Below, piece by piece: positions 21,667-33,799 of a stretch of DNA of 64,000 bases; within the stretch, counting starts at the first letter, position 1, and each line of letters begins with the position of its first letter. A program made the position numbers and the translations under genes. The notes under the pieces were generated by a model. The model ran no database searches and was not told the DNA's origin. It worked only from the letters and a program-made list of their open reading frames with translations. Source of the stretch: Cotesia glomerata (lineage: Eukaryota; Arthropoda; Insecta; Hymenoptera; Braconidae); the NCBI RefSeq assembly GCF_020080835.1, contig NC_058164.1, forward strand, positions 14,640,142-14,704,141, in the 5' to 3' direction.

Positions 21667-24600
21667 TCAATCTCTTAATGCTATAGCGTGAACAGTATTT
21701 TTTGTTAGTCCATCTTTAGCTAACACAAACAAACTGGATGGTTTACCCACTCGAGAGCATGCCACGTATAATTGTCCGTGTGAAAAACATGGTGTTCTCA
21801 AATCTAATCCACAAACAGACATCGTTTGACCTTGGGATTTGTTGATAGTCATTGCAAATGCCAATCTAATCGGAAACTGAATACGTTTGAATTGAATTGG
21901 CACATCTGTAGGTATAATAGGAATCCGTGGTATGAGTATATTTTCACCTCTGAACTTGCCATTTAAAATCCTGGCTTCGATCACGTTTTTCATTAATTTT
22001 TGAATGACTTATCGCATACCGTTGCACAGCCAGGGCGGGTTCAAATTACGAAGCAAGATAATTGGAGATCCAACCTTTAATTGTAAATTATGCGGTGGCA
22101 TGCCTGGCAAATCCAGTGAGTTCAAAAACTCTGTGGGAAAATTTACTGCTTCGCTGTCGTCGCAAACTGTATCAATAGATTTATATGATACCAAGTTCCC
22201 TGGCAACAACATTTGTATCTTCAGATTTAAATTGTCAACGTCTACATTTTTTGCCGCTAAAATCGCTCTTTCTGCAAGCCACTCATGATTTATGTACTGT
22301 GTGTGTACATCGGGAAATATTTGTTCAATGAGAGTATCTTGCGAATCAGCGATTGTGCAGAAATCGGTCGGTAATTTTACGTATCCAGTTTCATCTATAG
22401 CAACTTTTCCATCACCGATATCTAAGAGTTGTTTTGAAAATGTTTCAGCGGATGGATCTTGAAGCATTTGAACGCGCATATTTATTTTTAGCTGTAATTT
22501 TTCAACATTACGCCACAATGGAGATGATTTTAAGCAAGCGTTGATCTCATCAGCATATGTTGAACGTGGAATGACTGGAAGTGTTTGTCTGAAATCACCT
22601 GAAAGGACCAACAGAGTTCCGCCAAATAGTTTGTCACTGTTTTTAATATCTTTCAATGTCCTGTTCAACGCCTCAAGTGAATGTTTGTGTGCCATAGTAC
22701 ATTCATCTCAAATAATAATTTTACACCGTTTCAGCACAGTGGCCATGGACGATTGTTTCTTAATGTTGCATACTGCGTCGGGGTTATTCTGAATATTTAG
22801 TGGCAGCTTAAATACTGAATGAGCTGTTCTACCTCCATCCAATAAAGTTGCTGCAATGCCCGATGATGCAACAGCCAATGCGATGCCATTATTTGATCGT
22901 ATTTCAGCAAGAATTAGCGAAATAACGAATGTTTTGCCAGTTCCACCTGGTGCATCCAAAAAGAAGAACCCACCTTGTACAGCTGAAACTGCGAGCATAA
23001 TGCGATCATAAATGGTTCTTTGTTCCTCATTCATTAGTGGGACATTGCGGGCAACAATCGCTGCCATTTCTACAGTACTGTACTGCAGTTCACGATTCAT
23101 TTCAGTATTCATTAAATCAGATGCAGTTCGATTTGGCGAATTCATACCGAAATTACTAAGTGGTAAGTTGGCAATGACAATGCAAGGATCCTCAATAGCA
23201 ATCAATGCTTAATTGTACATTTCGTCACTGAATGTTATGGTTAGATCGTGGCACCGTATACGATGTTGATGCAATATATCATCAGTCATTGAATCTTTGT
23301 GATTTTCCCATAATATCTGTGCTCGGGCTGGGAAACATGTAGTCAACACTATAGCGAATAGTAGACGAATTTGTATTGCTGTACAGTTCAATGCACCTTC
23401 AGCAAGCATGCATTCCCACTGGTTGTCGTCTTCCAGCAAGCCGAGTGCAAGGTATGCATCTTTATACGTTGGATATTGTTGCCCATTCACTTTACGTATA
23501 TCTTGAAATGATAATGGGCCAGTAACATTAACCAACAACAGTCGAAGATAAAAGCACTCCGTGTGTCTTGGATTGACTGTAAATAATCGCCCCAAGGCGT
23601 TTGATTTAAATAAATTGAAACATGCAGCAACTGGTGAGCCTTGCTTGCGGGGCATCCATGTTTTTGTTTGAGTCCATGTGAAATAGCGTGGTACTTGTGA
23701 ATAGAGTAATGTTCGTGCAAAGGCACCAAAATCATCCGCACGATTACACAATTCAAAAAATGCAGTGAGTGTAGTTTTAGGTGGATTTATTGCACGATCA
23801 ATCGCTGTCTCGTTTGTGAAAAATACACGCTGATCGTTTTCAAGATGGATGGCTAACTCAACAACTGCTGGATCCCGTTCATGAATTGGAAAACCAAAGA
23901 TACGCCAAGCAGCTTCATTGGAGCTGATGTACCGACCAATTTGGTAGAGCGTTATTTCATCGTTTTTATTCACTGGAGGAGCATTCACATTAGTATTTTC
24001 CACTCTAAACACAGCCATATCACTGCCTTTATGGACATACTTGCAAATGTATTTGATGCTCTTCACAGAACTGCAGAACTCAATATTAATATGAGCATTA
24101 TATGTCTTGCTCAGCAGAGGCGAATATGGCACCACCCAACGATTGTCAATATCAATGTCTGTGTTGATGATATTTTTAATAAATGATTGTCCGCCATTTT
24201 CAGGATTTCTTCGACGATATATTGGGTATCCGTCGACATTTGTGACCGTATCATTGGTAAAATCATTAGGGAAATTTTTAGTACATTTTCTATCAGCCAT
24301 GCAAGGCGATGAACTATTAAGAGTACCACATGGACCATGAATCATGTTTGTTGTAACAATATCAAAAAGCAGTTGGTCAGTGGATGGATCTGGAATTTCC
24401 GCAGAAATGATACTATCGATTTCTTCAGGACGGATTTTGTCGATGAACCAAACCAAAATGTGTGCATGAGGTAATCTTCGCTTTTGCCACTCAACCGAAT
24501 ACATCCAGCAACGTGTGGGACCAAATACATGTGATTTAGTAATGAAACTTATTAAAGACTTCAATTTTTGTCTGAACACACGTGCTGTAATGTCATGGCG

Positions 24601-26279
24601 ATGTATTGCATTTTGGCCAGGCAGTAGCAAAGATGTAATCTCTGGCCATTTTGGATTACATGTGAACGTGATAAATAAACATGGTCGTCCATATTCGCGC
24701 ACGAAAGTCAGAGCATCCTGTATATATTCTTGCATATGACGTGGACTGCCTACGTACGATGATGGTAAAATGACATGGTTACCAATTTCGGCGACGTCGG
24801 CGTTGTTGTTTATAGTGTCTCGCAAATGAATGTACTCTTCCGCGCGCAGCTTTTGTTGATTATATCGTAAGTATCGTAGTCGTTCGCTCTCAATCTTCGC
24901 GTACATGTCGACCATGAATTGTTGACAAAGCTCAGGACATCGTAAAATGACGTTGTCCAGGCCACGTCTAATCATTAATCGGTACGCATAATAATCCTTT
25001 GAGCTAACTTTCTTGTTTGTTTCAGCTCCTGTAATATTTGTTCATAAAAATTAATTTAAATTTATTACGTTCAATAATTTAATTGTTTTGTTAAATGATT
25101 AATGATCAAATTATTAATCAATGAAGTACCTGATACGGGATCTCGTTGTTTTATGTTTATGCAATATCCGTCTTGTCCCTTCCAGAATATTAGCGGATAT
25201 TGGAGAGCGTCATATGAACGATGTGTGTCAGCAATGAACTGAAGATTATTATTTCTTCTACGAATCACAATTTCTCGTGCAGCTGTACAATCGCCAACAA
25301 TGATTCCAGCAACATCATCAACAACGGATGCATTCAATCTACGAATATGCTCTCCAGCTGGTGTATTATCAGAATTAATGACGATAGCGTGATTATCGCT
25401 TTGTAATTGGTGCATATGTGATTTGAATATTTTCAACAACTCGTTGTGCTCGTTCAAAAGAGCATCTAGCTCGCTGACGATGCGCCTGGCATAAAGTGAA
25501 TCAAGGTTATTATAATCACAACGTGCATTCACGCGATTGGCAAGTGCGCTTCCGGAATCCTCGCCGCCCATAAAGTAGATTTGTAAGAATTTATGTGGTT
25601 CGTTTGGCATTGGCAGCAGTGAGCCCATTTTATGATAAACTTGGCCTCTGATTTTGAATGTAGAATTGAATTGTTGACCATTTGCATTAGTATTTCGAAC
25701 TATTTCTGTTGCTCCGAACGATGTCATTTGAAAGCATGAATAGAATCTTCGAATTGACTTCAGGAACACGTTAGAATCTGGATCCGTGCCGATAAGTAAG
25801 CCGTTCAATGGTTCAAGTGGTGTTTCAATTTCAGGTAGTTGCACTTTTCCTGACGCGCAACACATCCCAGCTGGCTCATTTTTGAATTTCAGAGCATGAC
25901 AATGCGGACATTCCTTGTCCATAGCACCAATTACCACTTTTGAATGAGCATAATATTCATTATCGGGCTCATACTGGAATGCTAGACGCAGGAATGAATC
26001 AGATATAAATGCTCGATGTACCTGTTGTCGTTGTTGGTCATTTGTTCTTCGTCTATTGACTGTGAAACGGCGTGATTGTCGTTGTTCTAATCTTCTGACT
26101 TCATTGCGTTCAGCTCGTGTATCTTCTGGCTCTTCTTGATGCAATCGCGCCATTCTGATACGTGCATCAGTATTTTGTTGCTGGATTTGTTCTTCTGTTC
26201 TTTCGGATCTGCTATTTCGCAAGTTTCGAGCTTTACTTGTACTGCGGCTCAAATCAGCCCCTTTGCGTTTTCTTGGCAT
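21667..26279 (-). pseudogene. Helitron Rep-helicase (RepHel), disrupted by three nonsense codons
   Basis: Starts at MPRKRKGADL (26279). The first part carries a zinc-finger-like CPHCHALKF and the YDALQYPLIFW motif, ending near 25130. After a likely 101-bp intron it resumes with KKVSSKDYYAYRLMIRRG and includes the HUH motif LPHAHILVWF (about 24440-24470), the catalytic Tyr region KYICKYVHKG, then a PIF1-like helicase with Walker A DAPGGTGKT (22945), GDFRQTLPV, and the C-terminal AFAMTINKSQGQT and YVACSRV motifs. With the intron removed the span is 4512 nt, a multiple of three (1503 residues), usual for the family. Stops at 23209-23211, 22708-22710 (in place of Trp before DEC) and 22009-22011 interrupt one continuous frame, so it is inactive but recently dead. 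Confidence 0.9.
25029..25129 (-). other. Likely intron in the Helitron Rep-helicase gene
   Basis: On the minus strand the donor is G|GTACTT (25129) and the acceptor TATTACAG|GAG (25029). Removing it joins DPVSG to AETNKKVSSKDYY and restores one frame. The insert itself is AT-rich with stops. It could alternatively be a small insertion or frameshift. Confidence 0.65.
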
Positions 26280-26330
26280 TGCTCACTGTACAAAACATAC
26301 ATAAATAGAATTAATGAAATTATTTAATGA

Positions 26331-27201
26331 TGAAAAATGTTAAAAGTATAATTAGGGCCAGGATTTTTGCCGCAGTTTTGAAATGATTAGTTTTAATTTA
26401 TGAAATTATAACAAAAATATAAGTTTTATGGAAAAATTTTTCGAAAAAAAGTAAAAAATTAAATTTTATGAAAACATTGTCTCTTATAATTTTTTCATAC
26501 AACCAATATTTCCATTGACATTTCAAAATAAAGATTCATAATGATTGATTTTTTGGAAACTATGAAAATCTTAATTGTTCAATTACATTTTTTTAATAAA
26601 ATTAAATTAAAATTACATTTTTATAAGATCAACAACATTTTCGATATAAATAAAAAAAAGTATACTTACAACACAAAATCCGTTGTTATTGGAAGCTCGT
26701 GTCACGTGTTGAGTACTTTTGAGGTTATAAAATCACTTGATTAACTAATCGTGCAAAATACACTCAAAATTGATAATTTAATTATTATTGATAAAATAGG
26801 AATGATTAAAAGTTAATATGAGAGTTACACTGAGATAGCAAAATAATAATTTTCAACGTTACTACTACACTTGATGCATAAACAATAATGATGGCCGACA
26901 ACTGTGTAGGGAGTGAGAAAGAAAGGAGACCGGCTTCGTTCTCATCCCTACTCCGTGCTGTTTACTGGGTCAGAAGTGACACCTGTAGACATTTGGCGGG
27001 GATAACTAATTAAATGACGATTGATCAGTTTTCGACCGGAGAGGAAAAATGATTAAATTACTAAAATGGCTATTAAAAAATAAGGGTTGATCGTAGAAGG
27101 GTGAAAATTGAGGATTGTATGTATTTTTGTATGTTGTATCATAAAAAAATAGAAATTAAAAATTTTCTCTAAAAATTAAAAAAAAATTTAGGGGTGGACT
27201 A
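26331..27201. other. Helitron 5' side and flank, no gene seen
   Basis: AT-rich except for a GC-richer patch at 26890-27000. Probably contains the Helitron promoter and 5' end, not resolved. Confidence 0.4.
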
Positions 27202-27509
27202 CCCCTAACATTTAGGGGGATGTAAAATAATGTTTAAAATAATGTTTAACCCAGCCTCGGCCATGCCAATGATTACCCAACCTTGGGCCAAGACTTGCTA
27301 ACCTAGCCTTGGCCATTCATTGGTGACCCAAGCGTGAGCCAAGAATGGTTAACCTAGCTTCGGCCATACCAATAATTATCCAAGCTTGGACCAAGATTGG
27401 GCAACCAAGCCTTGGTCGCCCCAATTATGACCCGAGCCTGGGCCAGAACTGGGTCCCCCAGTCACGGCTACAATGATTACCCAAGGGTTAGCCAAGATTG
27501 GGAAACTTA

Positions 27510-27632
27510 TACTGAAAAAAAAAATTAACTCGATTCAAGAGAAAAATTCTTGAACCAAGAAAATAACTTTGAAGAAAAAGATTAAATTCTTTAAAATTAT
27601 TTACTTGATTCAAGTAAATTTTTTTTTCTGTA
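27510..27632. mobile_element. 123-bp MITE with CTTGATTCAAG core, nested
   Basis: TACTGAAAAAAAAA and TTTTTTTTCTGTA form the ends, with TA on each side. It splits the TTGGCC arm between GGGAAACT and GCCATGGCCG, which are adjacent in the other copy of the host element. Same family as 18386-18567. Confidence 0.78.
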
Positions 27633-27695
27633 TAGCCATGGCCGTTGAATGGCAACCCAGACTTGAGCCAGAATTGGGTAATCTAGCCTTAGCCA

Positions 27696-28489
27696 CCCTC
27701 GCGGTTTTTGAAATACCGTAAATTTTCGGTATTAATGCGTTTACTGTAAATTTACCGTTATAATTCTGAAATAATACGGTATTTCTGTGGTCATTTTGGC
27801 CAGTTTTTTTGCTATAGTTATACAGCATTTGTATCGTACTTCTGCTGCAAAGTTCAGAAATAATACTATAAAATTACTGTAAAACTCTAGAACTTTTATT
27901 GTAAAAAATCTATGTATTAACTATAATATTATTATAATTTTGCCGCGTTTATACTGATATAATTAAAGATATAATGCTTTCTACCGTAAGATGGACGGTT
28001 TTGTTTATTACTCGGCGAGTCTTATTAGGTGACTGAGTAAATAGATATGGATAATGTCTCTGATAGCTCAACTGGTAGAGCCTTCGGCGCGTAACTAAAT
28101 GATCTGGGTTCTAATCTCGGTCTAGACTAAAAAAAATTATTAATAATAATAATAATCGAGAAATTAGTTTGTCAACCTCTTAAAAATTATTCATAATAAT
28201 TTATAATATTATAAAAAAAATTTTTAAGCTATTAAAAAATAGTAGTAATGCAGTATATTTTTGGTATTTTGCCGGTAATAGAAAGTAGGGATCTTCTTTT
28301 CCGGTTTTTTGCTGCAATATACCGTAATTTTTCTATTGTATTGCCATGAATATTCTGAATTTATTTCGTAATTTTTTCGTAATAATTCGACAAAAAAACT
28401 GGCTAAAATAACTGAAGTATTACAGTAAAAATACAGCACTTATATCGTATAAATACCGAATCTTTACGGCATTTCCAAAACCGCGAAGG
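27696..28489. mobile_element. 794-bp MITE with CGGTTTTG ends, nested
   Basis: Ends CCCTCGCGGTTTTTGAAATA and its partner (AAAACCGCGAAGG) are inverted repeats that stay similar for about 100 bp, including TTTTGGCCAGTTTTTT. CA flanks both sides, and the host element reads CCTTGGTCATTCAAT without the insert. It carries tRNA-like cassette 3 and CCGTAAGATGGACGGT. Confidence 0.8.
28056..28127 (+). other. tRNA-like cassette 3
   Basis: 72 nt. A-box TAGCTCAACTGGTAG is close to consensus, and the B box GGGTTCTAATC has one clear mismatch. Ends GTCTCTG and TCTAGAC pair partly. Preceded by CCGTAAGATGGACGGT and GGTGACTGA as in cassette 5. Confidence 0.7.
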
Positions 28490-28932
28490 CATTCAATAAA
28501 AAATTCAAACTTAATAAATCATTAAGTAATAGAATTTTAAACAGTAAATATTTATTGTTTAACGAATATTTGCTAACAAATTCTAAAATTTAAAATTTAT
28601 TATTTAACCAAGACAATTGCATATCGTCAAAATTGATACAGTCTTAAAAAAATTAAAATATAATAATTTACAGTTGAATTTTTAATATTGATAATTTTAA
28701 ACATGAAAATTTATCATAAGATATTAAAAATATACAGAACGATGTACAAAGTTTAAAGTAGTATAAGAACTTGATTCTTGCACTTTTTTAACTAATAAAT
28801 ATCTGTAAAAAATAGTTAATTTTCATCAAAGCACAATATTAAATAACATAAATTATATAAATAATAAACCGTCACACTTCGTCACCATATAGATTTAGCT
28901 TATGAGAATAATGAGATGTGCATCAACTAATC

Positions 28933-29003
28933 GGTCGTACGGTGTAGGGGTTAGTCATCGGTCTGGCAAGCGCGCGGCTCGGGTTCGAATCTCGGTTAGA
29001 ACG
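28933..29003 (+). other. tRNA-like cassette 4
   Basis: GGTGTAGGGGTTAG A-box-like and GGGTTCGAATC B box. Sister of the cassette at 11494-11565; located in the middle of the second TTGGCCCAG element. Confidence 0.65.
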
Positions 29004-29547
29004 GATACGATTTTCACTTTATTTCTATAATTAGCAACAGTTAGGTTTAAATTTACTTTACTTACAAAATAAAATAAAAAAATAACACCCCATAAATTCT
29101 TTTTTTATCATTTTTTATCAAATGGCATGGACCAGACTTGAAAATTAACTATGGCTCAGCCCTGGTAACCAGGCATGGGCCAGTCCTGGTAACCAGGCAT
29201 GGGCCAGTCCTGATAACCAGGCTTGGCCCATCGTTATCATCCCAGACTTCAACCAGGACTGGGCCAAGCTAGACCCCGTGGTACTTTCCTCTATGGGATA
29301 TGTACTAAATTTCATTAAGATCCGTTAATGACTATAAGCACAATCGCGGCAACATCCCCTATGCTGACCCTTTTCATTTACCAATTATCAAGTTAGGATT
29401 AAAAACACAATTTTAATACCCTAAATTGATTAATTTTCTGAAAATTTCTAGTTAAATGTCAACAATCCGAATAAATTTTCACTTGCATCGTGGTGGTAAA
29501 GCAGTTCTCAAATTTGTCTTTAATGACAAATTTAGCTATGAATTATG

Positions 29548-29710
29548 GCTCTTTACCGTAAGATGGACGGTGGTGTTTATTACTCGGTAGGTCTTATTAG
29601 GTGACTGAATAGTAGTTACGGACAATGTCTCGGATAGCTTAACGGGTAGAGCCTTTGGCGCGTAACCAAACGATCCGAGTTCGAGTCCCGGTCTGGGCTG
29701 TCTGAATTAT
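29548..29710 (+). repeat. Shared module with tRNA-like cassette 5
   Basis: ACCGTAAGATGGACGGT, TTATTACTCGG, GGTGACTGAAT and a 72-nt cassette at 29627-29698 are about 85% identical by eye to 27985-28130. The cassette has A-box TAGCTTAACGGGTAG, a five-pair anticodon stem TTTGG/CCAAA and B box GAGTTCGAGTC. TIRs were not found around it, so it may be a fragment of a MITE. Confidence 0.7.
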
Positions 29711-29859
29711 TTTCTCGGTTACCGAAAAAAAAAAAAAATTCCTACTGAGTAAGGTCTCCCCTCCCCCCTTTATCCTTTATTTCCCCAGTTCGCAAATTTG
29801 TTTTTAATGACAAATTTAGCTATGAATTATGGCTTTTATGGTTTCATAAAACCACACAA

Positions 29860-30240
29860 TAATTTTTTTTTTTTAATAACTCCGAAATTTTTCATTAGAT
29901 CAATTTTTTTGTTCAGAATTATTTATAGAGATCAAAAAACTACATCGATTGCCGCTAACCACGTGCAAATCGGTTAATTCATTCAAAAATTATAGCAGTT
30001 TGAAAATTAAAAAAATCGTGTTTTATCGAACTTTGATAAGATTTTTGAGCTCGAAGAGCTCAAAAGCATAGGAAAGCTATTTCTTTGAGCTCGGAGGGCT
30101 CAAAATAACACATAAACTGTATTTTTGAGCTCGAAGAGCTCAAAACCATCATAAATGCAATTTCAAGCGCTTAGGTACGAAATGAGCGGGAAGTTGCAGG
30201 AATGGCCTTCAGGGTCAACCGTTTTCCTAATTTTTTTTTT
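29860..30240 (+). repeat. Repeat R, copy 4, 3' part
   Basis: Contains two clear GAGCTC palindromes (TTTTGAGCTCGAAGAGCTC and a twin) with the related GAGCTCGGAGGGCTC between them, and ends GCGGGAAGTTGCAGGAATGG and GGTCAACCGTTTTCC with a T-run. Confidence 0.82.
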
Positions 30241-31834
30241 TTTTTTTTTTTTACAAAAACGTATGTGAACACTGTTTAATATGTTATCGTATATGTTAAA
30301 AGCATCCGTTTATATACAAAAAAGATTTTGAAGTTTTTCGAAAAACGGTGGAAGGTAAATCGCTTATTCAAGCTTTTAATTTGTTAACTTAAGTGCATTT
30401 TCGATAGTAATAATTAATTTTTTTTATACTTTAACGTGGTAAATTTTTACTCGACACCCTATACTTGGGGTATGAAGACCCTCCATGCTCGAATCCAACG
30501 TCGAGGATGTTATGTGTGAATGAATGAAAATTGTACTAATTTTTATTGAATTTATTTTGTAAAAATACGCGACGCTGAACGAGTGAGGAAGACAGAGCGA
30601 GTCACAGCGAGTACGAGGCTACGGAGTGGAGCAACAAGGATGGAGTTACAACGTAAACAAGTGAGTACCGAAGCGAGCGAGGCACCGAGTGCCGTAAACA
30701 CCCGAGAGGTCTGAGGACAATCGATGCTGCATTGCCGCATGTTCCAATACGACGATCACCATCGATGACAGTTGGTTAGTCAGTACTGCAGGAGCAGAGG
30801 TGACTAAAAACTGTCGTGGAGGTCCGTTGATTATTATACGGACCTAGATCAACTATCGACGGGGATCAATTCCAATGGAAATGAAGACTAGCGCCGCCAA
30901 CTTCAACGAAGGAAGAAGCTGGTACTTCTCCGTGAAGAAGACGATTCGAGGCTGGACTGTCGACGGATACGGACGCGCTTTTGCTCGCTCCGCAACGTAA
31001 ATTTAATTTCGAAGTTATGTCGCGATTTTGTTTATTTGTAATTAATTTGTAACTTGTTGTGAAGTATTTATTTTCTAAAATTTATTATTTATTTGAGTCG
31101 ACCACACGAAGCTCTTCCGAGCTGCTAAGATGAGGACGACGCTCCATTTCTTGATAAACCGACGTTCTTGTTCAGTGTTGAATCCAGCGTTTCGAGTCCA
31201 CGTTGTAATTTTGTAAAATATTTTGATTAACAAAATAATACGCGAGGATTCAACGCTTTACGATTATTATTTTGTAACGCTGTTATTACATAGTGTGATT
31301 GCCGATGTATGAATGCGAGTGTGAGAAATGAAATTGAAGTAACGACGTTTAATTTTGTTAAGATTAAGCGAAACTTTAAGTTACGATGTTTTAATTTTTT
31401 TTTGTTAAAAATTAATATCGACCGCCGACGTATATTTTGTTAAATAAATTGTTATTATTTTTTATTTAATTCTTCTGAATTTATTTCGAGTAATTTTAAG
31501 AATTTCATTTATTTTGCGGTTCTATTTTTTAACGACGAGTATTTCAGCATGGCCCGCCGCCCTGAGGAAGAGGTAAGAGCTAGCCGAAGTCGAAGTAGTA
31601 ATTAATTGGAGATCATTCTCCTGGCGCCCTTTTTAAGTTAATAATAGTTTTTTTAAGTAAGCCAAAATCTGCAATATAAACGGTGAGCCTGGCTTGGTAA
31701 ATCCCCGGGTCAGGCAAAACCCCGTTATAATACGTAAACGAATCCATGCGTTCATACACAAAATAAAATTTACTTCAACCAAAAAATAATTTTGAGGAAC
31801 TTTATCGTCGTGATTGGGAAATTTTTAAGCTAAG
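30241..31834. other. GC-richer block of unknown nature
   Basis: 30570-31010 is GC-rich with GCGAG-type units like those in the LTR-like segment at 16130. 31548-31572 is a tiny segment starting ATGGCCCGCCGC, preceded by TATTTCAG and followed by GTAAGA, which looks like a coding mini-exon or a retroelement leader. An old LTR or an untranslated gene region are both possible. No longer frame is supported. Confidence 0.3.
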
Positions 31835-31982
31835 CATTTTTTTTTTTGGTTTAAGTAAATTTTACTCAATTCAAGAATTTTTCGTCTGGATTCAAGACAA
31901 TAAAACTCTTCAAAATTATTTTCTTGTTTCAAGAATTTTTCTCTTGATTCAAGTCAATTAGTTTCTCAGTATATATATATAT
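31835..31982. mobile_element. Degenerate CTTGATTCAAG MITE
   Basis: TTTACTCAATTCAAGAATTT, TTCTTGTTTCAAG and CTTGATTCAAGTCAATT match the family at 18386. The left end is blurred and the right end runs into (AT)n. Confidence 0.55.
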
Positions 31983-32476
31983 ATATAAAACAGATGTGAC
32001 ATAGATGAAAATATGTGAGCAAATGTAAAAAATTGTACAAATACGTTTTCGGCGATAAAACATAAATTAGATATACGTAGCATGTAATTTATTAATATCT
32101 TTGCTTATATGTTTTCACATTTATTTTTTCCATAGAGAACACGCATTTTAAGTTTTCATTGGTTGATACATAGTATTAAAAATAATGTAAATGTTAATAA
32201 CTATTAATATGTTATAAAAATGAAATCTACACATTTAATCAGGGACTAACAAGTAAGATTTATTACATCTTCATGATCTTATAAGAATATAAAATTTTTC
32301 ATCGTAATAAATTTTAGTAACAAGTGATTTTTATTTATTCATGTGCACATTATTTCAAAAAAACGATTGTTTTGAAGTTAATAGTAGTACATTAATATTC
32401 ATTGTTTCATAAAAGTACTTATATTGATTAGTAATTATGCTAAGATTGAAGCTTTGAATAAAATGTGCAGGCGAAA

Positions 32477-32575
32477 TTACTCGTAAAATCGTGAACCCTC
32501 ACCACCATTCTTAACATCCTCCTTTGATTCCTCGGTTGCCGATTGAATACTTTCTTTACTAGTATTGCATCCCAT
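32477..32575 (-). CDS. Candidate first coding exon: N-myristoylation-type peptide
   Basis: Reads MGCNTSKESIQSATEESK and on for 32 codons to a stop at 32477. Gly2, Ser6 and Lys7 fit the N-myristoyltransferase consensus and Cys3 is a typical palmitoylation partner, as in Src-family or other membrane-tethered proteins. The start context AAAAAATGG is favourable. Inside the frame, near residue 25, AATGGTG|GTGAGG is a good donor site, so the true exon may end there and continue elsewhere. The surrounding 32-33 kb lacks recognised repeats. No family is recognised; this could be a chance frame. Confidence 0.4.
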   Translation of the reverse strand: MGCNTSKESIQSATEESKEDVKNGGEGSRFYE

Positions 32576-32919
32576 TTTTTATTGATGTACTAACCACTGT
32601 TTGTCAACGTACAAAATTCAATTATATTTTGCAATGAGTTTATAGTTTTTTTTATTGGACTCTTTGTTGCTTATGAAGTTTATATTTTTATTAAATTTAA
32701 TCCAAAAATTTCTAACATTAACACATTTAAAAAACTATAGTTTGAAATTTTTGAAAAAATTACAAATGCTTATTAGTATATAAAAAAATTGAGTGGATAA
32801 AATATCACCAACAAGAAAGTATGTGGAACGTACATTTACATATAATATAAAATACTATTCTACGGTTGTTGAATATACATAATTAGGTTCAGAAAAATAT
32901 TATTCTAGATTTAGTTTGA

Positions 32920-33108
32920 GCTGAAACAGAGGATTATGTAGTTAAGGATTTATCACTAAAATTTGCTACAGAAATATCTGATGATTACTATCAGAAACTA
33001 ATACTATTCTACAACAATCAACATGAATATCCCGTCGATGCCGCGGGCGTACTGACTACAATTGCTTTCGACCCTGCCCTTGTGTCACGACAGTCTGAGT
33101 CAATATAG
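32920..33108 (+). CDS. Candidate terminal exon, unknown protein
   Basis: An open run of 62 codons without a start, from a stop at 32917 to a stop at 33106. Residues are acidic and aromatic in a protein-like mix (EDYVVKDLSLKFATEISDD, then HEYPVDAAGVLTTIAFDPA) rather than the Lys/Phe/Asn mix of random AT-rich DNA. CTGAAACAG|AG at 32928 could be an acceptor. No family recognised. It may be a piece of a decayed gene. Confidence 0.35.
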   Translation, partial: AETEDYVVKDLSLKFATEISDDYYQKLILFYNNQHEYPVDAAGVLTTIAFDPALVSRQSESI

Positions 33109-33799
33109 ATTATTTAGTATACATATCTGACTCCAATAGTTGAAGCTTCAACCACCCTTCTTTTGCTTAGTCGTAGAAAATGATCGATCGATTCTGCATA
33201 TGGGTAATTCCATGTTATGCCAGCTACTTTTCAACTTGAAAAATAAATATTTTTTTTTGACAGATTTTGCGAAATTCAAGTGTTTCGTACGAGTAAAGTT
33301 TAATTCTTCATCAAACAATTCAAGGGCAATTTCAGAAAATGGAATTAATTTTCCGCAAAATTCATTCATGAACTTCGGGAAAAAAAATTTCTTTCTTCCA
33401 ATATTGATTTTAATATCAAAAAATATGAATTTTGCATGCCTTAAAAATTAAAGCTCGTTGATTTCAATACTTAATTCCTTTTTAAATTATTTAGATTTTG
33501 TTAAACAGCGATAAGATGTATACGGAAACATAGAAAAAACATTAATGAACAAATTTTGTACATTTTAGAGTGAATTGATGAGCAATTAAAGAAAAAAAAA
33601 TTGTTTGTCTGTAAAGTCGGTTTACGGATGATAGTTTTACGTGATAACGTTATAAAGAAACATTGATGAAAAATTGCATACTTTTATAAATTGAATTGAA
33701 TTATTATCACTGAATTATCATTGTTTTGTATTTGAAAATTAAAAAAATTTAAGTATTTAAGAATTATTTTAACAAAGAATAAGTATTTTAATACTATTA
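33109..33799. other. No gene seen
   Basis: Frames exist on both strands at 33140-33450 but have the composition expected of AT-rich noncoding DNA. Confidence 0.4.

Larger units (their letters stand above)
21380..26330 (-). mobile_element. Helitron (rolling-circle transposon)
   Basis: The 3' end is on the left: minus strand TTTGCCGGGTCAGCTAG ending in CTAG at 21380, preceded by a stem GGCAAAAC/GTTTGCC. The host bases around it are A and T, as expected for AT insertion without duplication. The element encodes a Rep-helicase. I could not fix the 5' TC end; it should lie to the right of 26280, probably before 27200. Confidence 0.88.
27202..29298 (-). mobile_element. Second copy of the TTGGCCCAG TIR element, carrying nested MITEs
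   Basis: Reverse orientation relative to 11043-12900, with the same order: TTGGCC-unit arm, AT-rich centre, tRNA-like cassette, second arm. The right end CCTCTATGGGA|TA matches the other copy's CTACAAGGA|TA. The left end (TA|CCCCTAAC) is less certain. Two insertions are inside: a small MITE at 27510 and a 794-bp MITE at 27696. Confidence 0.72.

Noticed and set aside
22004..25406. Plus-strand frames across the Helitron
   Set aside because: They mirror the Rep-helicase reading frame and contain no motifs.
30498..31728. Solo LTR spanning the GC-rich block
   Set aside because: No matching inverted ends or target duplication were found, so only a descriptive entry is given.
33140..33451. 103-codon plus-strand frame and a 73-codon minus-strand frame overlapping it
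   Set aside because: Composition is that of random AT-rich DNA on both strands and no splice or start signals support either.
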